Shown here: positions 1 through 6,208 of the stretch, piece after piece | Numbering within the stretch: position 1 is the stretch's first letter | Layout of the letters: every line of letters starts with the position of its first letter | Origin: an uncultured Caryophanales bacterium | GTDB taxonomy: Bacteria; Bacillota_I; Bacilli_A; RFN20; CAG-826 | Direction of reading: 5' to 3' | NCBI GenBank assembly: GCA_937895315.1 | Contig: CALAWM010000028.1 | Location: 1 to 8,671 of the forward strand | DNA: 8,671 nucleotides | Program-made: the position numbers and the translations under genes | The notes under the pieces: model-generated | What the model was told of the DNA's origin: nothing | Database searches by the model: none | Seen by the model: the letters and a program-made list of their open reading frames with translations, nothing else

Positions 1-785
1 CCCTAAAGAATGTCATTGCTACGAATATTACAAGTGGTTATTTAGGAAACGGCGCCGCAACATTTAGTAGTGACCAAGAAATGATCAACACGATGGCGGA
101 AACAACCGAAACATTTACCTTAGGGGGCACAAGTGGAGCCTGGACCTTAACAAATGCCCGCGGTGAAAAACTTGGGGTCACAAGTCTTAAAAACTTAGCC
201 TGGGATAACGGCACTTTAACTTGGGATATTACTATATCAAGTAATAGCGCGACAATCCAAAGTACAACTGCATCTTTTGGAAGACTCCTCTATAACGTTG
301 GTAGTCCGCGTTTTAATACGTATACTTCGACCCTTAGTACATCAATGTTATTACCAGAAATCTATCGAGCCAAAGGTAGCACAAGTGACCCAGTTATTGA
401 AGAAGTCCATACTTTTGCGAATTACTTCATGGAATTAACAGCAAGTGAATGCGCGGCTAATAATGTTTTAGAATCAACATGGAATACATTAAAAGATGCT
501 TATCTTGCCTTATCAAGTGCGGCTAAAAACTATTTTTATGATCATTATGATGTTGATCCGCTCCTTAAAGCCTTAATTGCCCGTTATAGTGTTATCTTAG
601 ATGTATATCAATATGAAAACTTTATTACCAATAGTGAAGGGGCGTTAATTTATACTTTTGATTCCCGTAATGTCTTAAGTAACGAATTAACAAGATTTAT
701 TCCCCTTGTTATTGCTTTTATCCTTGTTATTGCTTTTAGTGTAATACTTTTCACCTACACCAAAAAGAAGAAATTAAATCAATAA
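1..785 (+). CDS. Surface-anchored protein with beta domain, helical module and C-terminal membrane helix (5' truncated)
   Basis: The reading frame is open from the first complete codon (position 3) to the TAA at 783-785, so the ATG at 81 is internal and the true start lies left of the window. About 260 residues are visible. Positions 3-365 encode a Ser/Thr/Asn-rich beta domain ending in RLLYN..SPRFNTYTS...LPEIYR, which aligns with NYLRFN..NPLFSAYAS...LPDLYV in the next gene. Positions 402-623 encode a predicted helical module with TASEC, STWNTLKDAY and LSSAAKNYF. Positions 696-758 encode one hydrophobic membrane helix, followed by KKKKLNQ. This suggests a protein held at the outer face of the membrane by its C-terminus, with no LPXTG motif. 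Arginine is mostly CGN, as in the housekeeping genes. Family membership is inferred from internal comparison with 938-2614; the function (adhesion, glycan or substrate binding) is unknown. Confidence 0.82.
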   Translation, partial: LKNVIATNITSGYLGNGAATFSSDQEMINTMAETTETFTLGGTSGAWTLTNARGEKLGVTSLKNLAWDNGTLTWDITISSNSATIQSTTASFGRLLYNVGSPRFNTYTSTLSTSMLLPEIYRAKGSTSDPVIEEVHTFANYFMELTASECAANNVLESTWNTLKDAYLALSSAAKNYFYDHYDVDPLLKALIARYSVILDVYQYENFITNSEGALIYTFDSRNVLSNELTRFIPLVIAFILVIAFSVILFTYTKKKKLNQ

Positions 786-855
786 AAATTCAATAATTAT
801 TCTTTCGATATTATTTTCCTGATACGATTAATTTTAAGCATTCTATGAATTATTA

Positions 856-869
856 ATAATAATTATTAT
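856..869. repeat. 14-bp perfect AT palindrome
   Basis: ATAATAATTATTAT equals its own reverse complement. It lies in the spacer between the first and second surface-protein genes, just upstream of a terminator-like hairpin. Because it contains only A and T it may be a chance result of base composition, or it may help a transcript end. No protein binding site is claimed. Confidence 0.4.
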
Positions 870-872
870 CCT

Positions 873-893
873 ATGGGTTGCCCATGCTTTTTT
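873..893 (+). terminator. Hairpin plus T-tract between the first two surface-protein genes
   Basis: ATGGG (873-877), loop TTG and CCCAT (881-885), followed by GC and six Ts (888-893). The stem is short (5 bp, perhaps 6 with a G-T pair) but has the layout of a rho-independent terminator for the gene ending at 785. It ends only about 45 bases before the start of the next gene, so an attenuator in that gene's leader is the alternative. Confidence 0.55.
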
Positions 894-937
894 AATATGT
901 CATAGTGGGAAAGATATGTTCTGTGAAGAAGAATAAC

Positions 938-2614
938 ATGAAAAAAAGAATGAAAACATTATTCACACCTTTTGCTATTTTTGCAATGGCTTTAGGGATT
1001 GGTGTATCACTTAGTGCACCGCGAGAAGACGTGGGAGTAAAAGCTGCCACAGTTACGGAAACCATTACGTTTGTTAGTGCTGGTTCATACTCAGTAGATA
1101 TTGCTGACGGTGTAATTGATGAAGCTAGATATACCCTAACAAATACGGGGAGTGCAACATTTACGGCATCATTTACCAAGAATGATTCATCGACTGCTTC
1201 GATATTCAACAATACTTCAAACGAAGTTAGACTTTATAATGGCGCCGGCGGTAACGGTGGACAATTAACGTTCACAATTACGGGTGGTGTTTTTACTGGA
1301 GTAACAGTTGAAACTTCCCAAAATAACGGACTCTCAGTTAATGGTGGGCCATCGAATAAGAGTGCGACGGTATCCGAGACTTTTACCGCCACTAATACTC
1401 TTACTTTGCAAAATGTTGCTTCATCAACAAGTCAAGTTAGAATGAAAGACATTACGATGACTTATGAAGAGGGAGAGGTTGTAATCCCAGAATTTGGTGA
1501 TCTCGACAAAATTGAGTTAGACGCTAGTTCTCCAGCATTGAAACTCCAATATTACGTCGGAGAAACCTTTAGCTCAGAAGGGCTCGTGGTAACTGCCTTC
1601 GATGATTCCGATCCCGTGTTAAAAGAGACAGTTACTGATTTTACAACTAATTTTGATGATCACATCTTTACATTAGATGATGTCGGTGAAGTCCCTGTTG
1701 AAGTTTCTCATACTAGAGAAGGCATTACGAAGACGGCTAATTATATTATTAATGTTCTAGATATCGCTGATATAGCTAAATACACAAAAGTATCTTCTGT
1801 TGATCAATTATATATTGGTGCTACCTATATTATTGCTGGATCTAATGCTAATGGGACATATCCAATGTCTACCGTTCAAAACTCTAACAATAGAAGCGCA
1901 TTTGAGGCCACTCTTCAGGATGAAACAGTTGTCGACCACGAAGAAATTCAAAAATTTGAGTTAGTTAAAGGGTCCGTAGAAAATAGTTTTGGCTTTAAAA
2001 CAATTAATGGTACAGCAAATCAGTATATTTATGCTGCTGGCGGCACTAGTAGTAACTACCTTCGGACTAGTGCAACACTTGACGGAAATGCCTCATGGAG
2101 AATCACATTTGAAGGTAAAACCACTATTGCTGCACAAGGTTCAAGTACAAGAAACTATTTAAGATTTAATGATCAAAACAATCCTTTGTTTTCTGCATAT
2201 GCCAGTGATTCTTCTGTTACTAACCTTCCAGATTTATACGTTGACCTTACCACTATTGGTGATTCTAGTTATTCAAAGGCATATAGTTTAGCTTATGATA
2301 TTAACGTTGAACTTGGTTTAGGTGCTGAAGGTTCATGTGAAAACATTTTGAATAGTATTATTGCAAAATTCGATAATCTATCCTCTGATGCTAAGAATAT
2401 CTTTAATACAAGTCTTGAACCAGAATTCGTTTCTGCTAGGGCGCGTATTGAGTACTTAACTTCATGGGTAGATTCAACAAACGGTACACAGTCGCCACGT
2501 CAAGTAGCGACAAATGATACTAATAATGTAGCAGCGGTTGTCTTAATCGGGGTTATCGGTCTTACAACGCTTGTTGGTTACTACTTTATTAACAAAAAGA
2601 AATTAACAGCCTAA
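938..2614 (+). CDS. Exported surface protein with Ig-like domain and C-terminal membrane anchor
   Basis: 558 residues from the chosen ATG. The frame extends to a GTG at 905, but that start has no ribosome binding site and would put a polar leader before the signal peptide; ATG 938 has a weak GAAGAAG at 925-931 and opens directly with MKKRMKTLF. Layout: signal peptide about 1-36 (likely cleavage after VKA); beta domain about 38-176; Ig-like domain about 186-275 with YYVGETFSSEGLVVTAF and DFTTNF, resembling bacterial Ig-like group 3; second beta domain about 281-436 beginning KYTKVSSVDQLYIGATYIIAG and ending LPDLYVDL; helical module about 445-511 with GSCENI and LSSDAKNIF; membrane helix about 530-550; KKKLTA tail. 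It should sit outside the cell, tethered by its C-terminus. It is paralogous to its left neighbour and to the pseudogene on its right. Codon use is unusual: 10 of 14 Arg are AGA/AGG and 13 Ser are TCT. Ligand and function are unknown. Confidence 0.85.
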   Translation: MKKRMKTLFTPFAIFAMALGIGVSLSAPREDVGVKAATVTETITFVSAGSYSVDIADGVIDEARYTLTNTGSATFTASFTKNDSSTASIFNNTSNEVRLYNGAGGNGGQLTFTITGGVFTGVTVETSQNNGLSVNGGPSNKSATVSETFTATNTLTLQNVASSTSQVRMKDITMTYEEGEVVIPEFGDLDKIELDASSPALKLQYYVGETFSSEGLVVTAFDDSDPVLKETVTDFTTNFDDHIFTLDDVGEVPVEVSHTREGITKTANYIINVLDIADIAKYTKVSSVDQLYIGATYIIAGSNANGTYPMSTVQNSNNRSAFEATLQDETVVDHEEIQKFELVKGSVENSFGFKTINGTANQYIYAAGGTSSNYLRTSATLDGNASWRITFEGKTTIAAQGSSTRNYLRFNDQNNPLFSAYASDSSVTNLPDLYVDLTTIGDSSYSKAYSLAYDINVELGLGAEGSCENILNSIIAKFDNLSSDAKNIFNTSLEPEFVSARARIEYLTSWVDSTNGTQSPRQVATNDTNNVAAVVLIGVIGLTTLVGYYFINKKKLTA

Positions 2615-2644
2615 TATATACGTAGTATTACGTTAAAGATTAAG

Positions 2645-2665
2645 GAGCGGAATCCGCTCTTTTTT
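2645..2665 (+). terminator. Rho-independent terminator after the Ig-domain surface protein
   Basis: GAGCGG (2645-2650), loop AAT and CCGCTC (2654-2659), followed by six Ts (2660-2665), about 30 bases after the stop codon at 2612-2614. A GC-rich stem directly followed by a T run is the classic form. Confidence 0.9.
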
Positions 2666-2767
2666 CTTATTGCTTTATATCATATAATCTCTTGTTCAAA
2701 TCGAGGTTTTAATAATTTGTTTTTCATTGGTTTCAAGTACATTTTTCTAGATTTATGCCGTATCCAG

Positions 2768-2779
2768 GCTATAAAATGT
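2768..2779 (+). promoter_or_regulatory. Possible -10 region upstream of the surface-protein pseudogene
   Basis: GCTATAAAATGT here is identical, over 12 bases, to the -10 region proposed upstream of the oxidoreductase gene (4574-4585). It lies about 95 bases before the pseudogene's lost start. I see no convincing -35 element, and a perfect TATAAT at 2683-2688 is a competing candidate. Probably a relic if it served the decayed gene. Confidence 0.3.
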
Positions 2780-2792
2780 GTTCTCTAATGAC

Positions 2793-2813
2793 TTTATTCC
2801 TATTTAGAATAAA
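2793..2813. repeat. AT-rich inverted repeat, 7-bp arms
   Basis: TTTATTC (2793-2799) and GAATAAA (2807-2813) are perfect reverse complements around a 7-base loop. The hairpin would be weak and no T-tract follows directly, so it is not a convincing terminator. It lies in the leader of the decayed surface-protein gene. The rest of 2666-2871 holds no gene that I can see. Confidence 0.35.
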
Positions 2814-2871
2814 ATGAATGTAGTCGATATTTATTTTTTTTGCCTTAAAATCAAAACTAAAGGATAATACT

Positions 2872-4002
2872 TTTTAAAAAAATATTTAAAAAATTGTCAC
2901 TTCGTTTACTCTATTCGCTTTAATGCTTGGTGTTGGTATTAAACTTAGTAAACCCCAAGAAGTAGTAAAGACTGAGGCCTTTGCCCACAGTGTGACTGTG
3001 CAACGATCTAATTTCCCTAGTGGGAACTTAAGCTATAATGCTGATGATTAATAGATCGCTGTCGGTGCCGATGGTGTAACATATGAAGCATCATTTGATA
3101 TTTACACGAATACTTCGAACTAGTTAGAGACAACTTCGATGCGTTTATAACCACGAACCCCATTGTTTAACCATTTGCATAATACTAAACCATAACCGGG
3201 ACGTATTACTAGGATTGATAAAACTTACGGTGGCGGTGTTGCTCGTGACTTTGCCCCCTATATGAGTCCAGTCACTGTCCTTAATAAAGATAATTATGTT
3301 GACGATGGGACAACTTTAGGGAAAAAGAAAACTTACTCAAGTGCCCCTGTTAATTAGAATATCTCTGGTAATGATTACCGCTATGTATATTTGAAAATAT
3401 ATGACGGTAGCATTGACATCAAAAGTATGTTATTACTTTTAAAACTACAGCCCAGCCTTTTAACACAATTGCCGGCATAAATGTCACTGCTACAAGCAAA
3501 GCTAAAACTAAATATATAACGGATGAAGTCTTTTCCAAGACTGGCGTTATCGTCCACGCTTATGACACAGCAAATCCTGCAGTGAAGAAGTTTGTCACGG
3601 GATTTACGACCAATTTCTTCGGTGTTAACTTTGGTTCAGCGGATAAAGGGGCAAAAACAGTAATAGTTTCCTATACTGAAGGGGAAACAACCTTTACTAA
3701 ATATGACGTAACTTTCGTTAGTGATTAGTTAGCAAGACATGATACTTTAAAACAACGCTTAGTATCGAAATTGTGAAAGTCACTAATTCTTTTGCCTTAC
3801 AACTAACAAACGGGGCGGAAATGACTAATTACCTTGGACTTAATGAAAACCTTATTTCAGATCAACTCCACACCCTAAGTAGCATTAATAGCCGTTCATC
3901 TTGGAAGATTACCTTTAACGGTAGTGAAGCGGTTATTATCATGGTAATGCTTGTCGACTTTATATCATCGAGCTTACGGAAGAAGTTAGTGTAAAACTAT
4001 AA
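2872..4002 (+). pseudogene. Decayed paralogue of the surface-anchored protein family
   Basis: Translation shows a broken relative of the two preceding genes. A TAAAGGA site (2858-2864) precedes a codon now TTT (2872-2874) where ATG is expected. In that frame come TAA (2875), TAA (2887), then a signal-peptide-like stretch FALMLGVGIKLSKPQEVVKT matching FAMALGIGVSLSAPREDVGV. Further in-frame stops are TAA 3049, TAG 3052, TAG 3121, TAA 3148, TAA 3193 and TAG 3355. Near 3421-3426 the frame changes and a clear Ig-like domain follows (about 3474-3725: YITDEVFSKTGVIVHAYD, GFTTNF) up to TAG 3726. A second change near 3760 leads to SIEIVKVTNSFALQL and SSWKITFNG (open fragment 3773-3994). A third, near 3927, leads to LYIIELTEEV and TAA 4000. 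The start of the second beta domain, the helical module and the membrane anchor are missing. Arginine codons are mostly CGN. The fragment 3773-3994 is not a gene of its own. Confidence 0.88.
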
Positions 4003-4093
4003 TTTTAAACAACCATTTTAAAAACTTATACTTTTAGCACTTAGCTAAATTTATTTCTAGTTCTTTGCTACGATTATAAAGAAGGAGAAATAT

Positions 4094-4465
4094 ATGAAAA
4101 AAACTTTAAAGATTATTGTCGCTGTTTGGTCGATTTTAATAAGTGTCGGTGAAGTTGCCGATTACTTTTCAAAGCCATTAACGTGGGAAGGGATTCCTTT
4201 TGTCGCATTCTTACTTTTAGTCGTCGGGATCTTACTTTTAATTCCAAGTTTAGTGAAAGCTGAACGCATCTTAATGATTATTGCTTTAATCTTCTTTGCT
4301 TACTTTGCCGTAATGGCATTAGTCGGTTTCTTTAGAGGAGTGGGTAATGTTGAACTTAAGCTTTTAGTCCGTTATATTATTGACGCTTTAATTCGGATTG
4401 TCTTTTACTTAGTTCCGGCCACTTTAGCGTTTTTATTCTTATTTGGAAAACCGACTAACGCGTAA
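4094..4465 (+). CDS. Small four-helix membrane protein, unknown function
   Basis: 123 residues from ATG 4094, with an AAGGAG ribosome binding site (4082-4087) six bases upstream. I do not recognise a named family. Hydrophobic segments lie at about residues 5-20, 33-52, 57-80 and 95-117, giving four likely membrane helices with short connections. Charged residues are few and sit between helices (KAER near 55-58, R81, K89, R93). There is no signal peptidase site and no catalytic motif. It lies between the surface-protein pseudogene and the oxidoreductase gene and has its own terminator, so it is probably transcribed separately from the operon downstream. It could be an accessory membrane protein of unknown role; no function is proposed. 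Confidence 0.75.
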   Translation: MKKTLKIIVAVWSILISVGEVADYFSKPLTWEGIPFVAFLLLVVGILLLIPSLVKAERILMIIALIFFAYFAVMALVGFFRGVGNVELKLLVRYIIDALIRIVFYLVPATLAFLFLFGKPTNA

Positions 4466-4489
4466 CGCTAAAAAATTACGATTACTTTA

Positions 4490-4513
4490 AGAGGTCATTA
4501 TGGCCTCTTTTTT
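4490..4513 (+). terminator. Rho-independent terminator after the small membrane protein
   Basis: AGAGGTC (4490-4496), loop ATTAT and GGCCTCT (4502-4508), with one G-T pair, running into a T-tract (4508-4513). It begins 25 bases after the stop codon and separates the membrane-protein gene from the operon that follows. Confidence 0.88.
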
Positions 4514-4572
4514 ATATCGCTAAATTAGTTAAAAAGTATGGGTAAGCAAATATCGTTAAAATAGTGGTCTTA

Positions 4573-4581
4573 TGCTATAAA
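4573..4581 (+). promoter_or_regulatory. Candidate extended -10 promoter of the oxidoreductase-lplA-pdh operon
   Basis: TGCTATAAA fits an extended -10 element (TGnTATAAT) and would start transcription near 4588, giving a leader of about 20 bases that includes the ribosome binding site. No good TTGACA-like -35 is seen 17 bases upstream, which extended -10 promoters tolerate. It is the best candidate between the terminator ending at 4513 and the first gene. Confidence 0.5.
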
Positions 4582-4593
4582 ATGTAAGTGTCC

Positions 4594-4601
4594 AAAGGAG
4601 G
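4594..4601 (+). promoter_or_regulatory. Strong ribosome binding site that fixes a GTG start
   Basis: AAAGGAGG ends eight bases before GTG 4610. There is no ATG at a suitable distance, and the protein's conserved first beta strand (SLIVYVHP) begins directly after this GTG, so GTG is taken as the true start. Confidence 0.8.
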
Positions 4602-4609
4602 ACGATAAC

Positions 4610-5176
4610 GTGCAATCATTAATTGTATATGTACATCCTTGGGACGGATCTTTCAATCACGCGCTAAAAGAGACCGTGCAAACCGCCCTTAAAGCAAAAG
4701 GGAAAAAGGTTAAAGTGCTCGATTTATATAAAGACGGGTTTAATCCCGTAATGACAAGCGAAGACCTAAAACTTTTTGGGCAGGGTGAATATAATGATCC
4801 GCTTGCTAAGGATTATGTTAATAACATAAAAAACGCTGATGAAATAATTTTCATCTATCCGTTATGGTGGTATGGAGAACCGGCCATTTTAAGCGGTTTT
4901 TTCGACAAAGTGTTTTTAAAAGGACACGTCTATAAAGATGGTGATAATTATAATATTGTCCCGCTTTTAAACATTAATAAAGCAACAGTTATTACGACTG
5001 CTTCTTTAACCAAAGATGGGTTAAAGACTTTTGGTGACCCGATTAAAAAACGGCTCATTGAAGGGATCTTTAAGATGGTAGGTATAAATAACGTAACGTG
5101 GCTCCACGCCGGTAGTGTGCATAAGGCGGAAGTAAGAACTAACTTTATCAATGAAATAAAAAATCATTTTCAGTAG
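4610..5176 (+). CDS. Flavodoxin-fold NAD(P)H oxidoreductase (quinone reductase-like)
   Basis: 188 residues from GTG 4610. The whole length fits the Flavodoxin_2 family of NAD(P)H:quinone reductases and related FMN/FAD enzymes (MdaB, YwrO, NQO types). The flavin-phosphate loop is seen as HPWDGSFNHAL (residues 9-19). The signature YPLWWYGEPAILSGFFDKVF (83-102) followed by KGHVY contains the WW pair that packs against the flavin. It should be a cytosolic enzyme that takes electrons from NAD(P)H to quinones or other electron-poor small molecules; the physiological substrate cannot be read from sequence. It is the first gene of the cluster, with lplA starting 11 bases after its stop, so it may help balance redox with pyruvate dehydrogenase, though that link is inferred from position only. 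A specific name such as ywrO or mdaB is not justified. Confidence 0.88.
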   Translation: MQSLIVYVHPWDGSFNHALKETVQTALKAKGKKVKVLDLYKDGFNPVMTSEDLKLFGQGEYNDPLAKDYVNNIKNADEIIFIYPLWWYGEPAILSGFFDKVFLKGHVYKDGDNYNIVPLLNINKATVITTASLTKDGLKTFGDPIKKRLIEGIFKMVGINNVTWLHAGSVHKAEVRTNFINEIKNHFQ

Positions 5177-5187
5177 AAGGAGGGGTT

Positions 5188-6171
5188 ATGATTTTAGTAA
5201 AACATCAAAATAGTGGCAATTTTACCCCCTACTTTTACTTTGCGCTTGAAGACTATTTATTAAACGAAGTGCTAAAAGAAGGCGAGTCTTACTTTTTCAC
5301 CTGGGTTATTAAAGGTGTTGTTATTGGTCACAATCAAATTATTGAAAACGAAGTTAATCTTGATTTCTTAAAAGCTAATAACATTAAATTATTCCGCCGT
5401 CCAACCGGGGGCGGAACAGTCTACGCTGATGAACATAACACCATGTTTTCAATCATCGCGAAAAGAAGTGAAAACTTTAGTTTTAAAGCACATTTAAGCC
5501 ATATTATTAAAGCGCTTGAAAAACTTAATGTCATCCTCGAATTTAGTGGTCGCAATGATTTACTCTATGATGGTAAAAAAGTAAGCGGCAATGCCTTTTT
5601 ACAAAATAAAAACGGCATGTTACTCCACGGCACCTTCCTTTATGACGCGGATTTAGAAACAATGATTCGTGCGATTACGCCGGATGATGAAAAACTTGTC
5701 AGTAAAGGGATTGAAAGTGTCCGTTCCCGCGTCACTAACTTAAAGCCATATTTAAACGGGATGACTCAAGAAGCTTTAATTCACCATTTAGAGCAAGAAA
5801 TAACAAATGACGTCTATGAATTAAGTGATGAAGAAATAAAGATGCTTTTAAAAAGAAGTGAAAAATACGCGACTATCGAATATCTTTACCATCAACAAGC
5901 CGCCTACACCAAAGAAATAAAAGGGCGTATTGAAGGCGGGGTCTTTAAAATGCGCCTCTTACTACAAGAAGGCAAAATTAAAGATTTCCAACTCTTTGGC
6001 GACTTTTTCACCCTTAGACCATTAGAAGAATTTACATCCCTTTTTATAAATCAATATTATAACGACGAAACAATCACCAAGATTAGTAATGCCATTAACT
6101 TTAATGAATACTTTCTTGATGTCAATAAACAAAGTTTTTTAACCTTACTTAAAAGTGGAATCTTAATGTAA
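5188..6171 (+). CDS. lplA: Lipoate-protein ligase
   Basis: 327 residues, the usual length for Gram-positive LplA/LplJ enzymes. It activates lipoate with ATP to lipoyl-AMP and transfers it to a lysine of lipoyl domains such as that of PdhC. Visible motifs: RRPTGGGTVYAD (70-81), the lipoyl-AMP binding loop; GRNDLLYDGKKVSGNA (121-136) with the conserved Lys131 that contacts lipoyl-AMP; HGTFL (147-151); and VRSRVTNL (178-185). The catalytic domain covers about 1-245 and a small C-terminal accessory domain about 250-327, so both parts of the bidomain enzyme are present. The start ATG 5188 follows AAGGAGG (5177-5183) by four bases. It lies 11 bases after the oxidoreductase gene and 37 bases before pdhA, on the same strand, which points to co-expression with the complex it modifies. 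It is cytosolic. Octanoyltransferase or LipL-type activity is less likely because the full bidomain layout is kept. Confidence 0.94.
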   Translation: MILVKHQNSGNFTPYFYFALEDYLLNEVLKEGESYFFTWVIKGVVIGHNQIIENEVNLDFLKANNIKLFRRPTGGGTVYADEHNTMFSIIAKRSENFSFKAHLSHIIKALEKLNVILEFSGRNDLLYDGKKVSGNAFLQNKNGMLLHGTFLYDADLETMIRAITPDDEKLVSKGIESVRSRVTNLKPYLNGMTQEALIHHLEQEITNDVYELSDEEIKMLLKRSEKYATIEYLYHQQAAYTKEIKGRIEGGVFKMRLLLQEGKIKDFQLFGDFFTLRPLEEFTSLFINQYYNDETITKISNAINFNEYFLDVNKQSFLTLLKSGILM

Positions 6172-6208
6172 GGACTAAAACATTTAAAAAAAGATAGGAG
6201 GAAAGAAA

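Noticed and set aside
81..83. ATG as the start of the first surface protein
   Set aside because: The frame is open and domain-like from position 3, there is no ribosome binding site, and a start here would leave an exported protein without a signal peptide.
892..1212. Minus-strand open frame
   Set aside because: It is a shadow of the surface-protein gene on the plus strand, which has a signal peptide and paralogues; the minus frame has no such support.
3773..3994. A separate 73-residue gene with GTG start
   Set aside because: Its sequence continues the second beta domain of the pseudogene (SIEIVKVTNSFALQL aligns with the intact paralogue, with matching codons upstream of the GTG), and it has no ribosome binding site.
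2872..4002. Recoded gene in which TAA/TAG encode glutamine
   Set aside because: Six of the stops could come from CAA/CAG by one transition and read well as Gln (for example ADD-Q-Q-IAV). But the two earliest TAA codons fit AAA lysines better, the start codon is lost, frames shift three times, and neighbouring genes use TAA and TAG as true stops. Decay explains everything.
4075..4080. TATAAA as a -10 element for the small membrane protein
   Set aside because: It sits directly before the ribosome binding site (4082-4087), so transcription would start at or inside that site.
4948..5151. Minus-strand open frame inside the oxidoreductase gene
   Set aside because: It lies wholly within a well-recognised plus-strand gene and shows no family signal.
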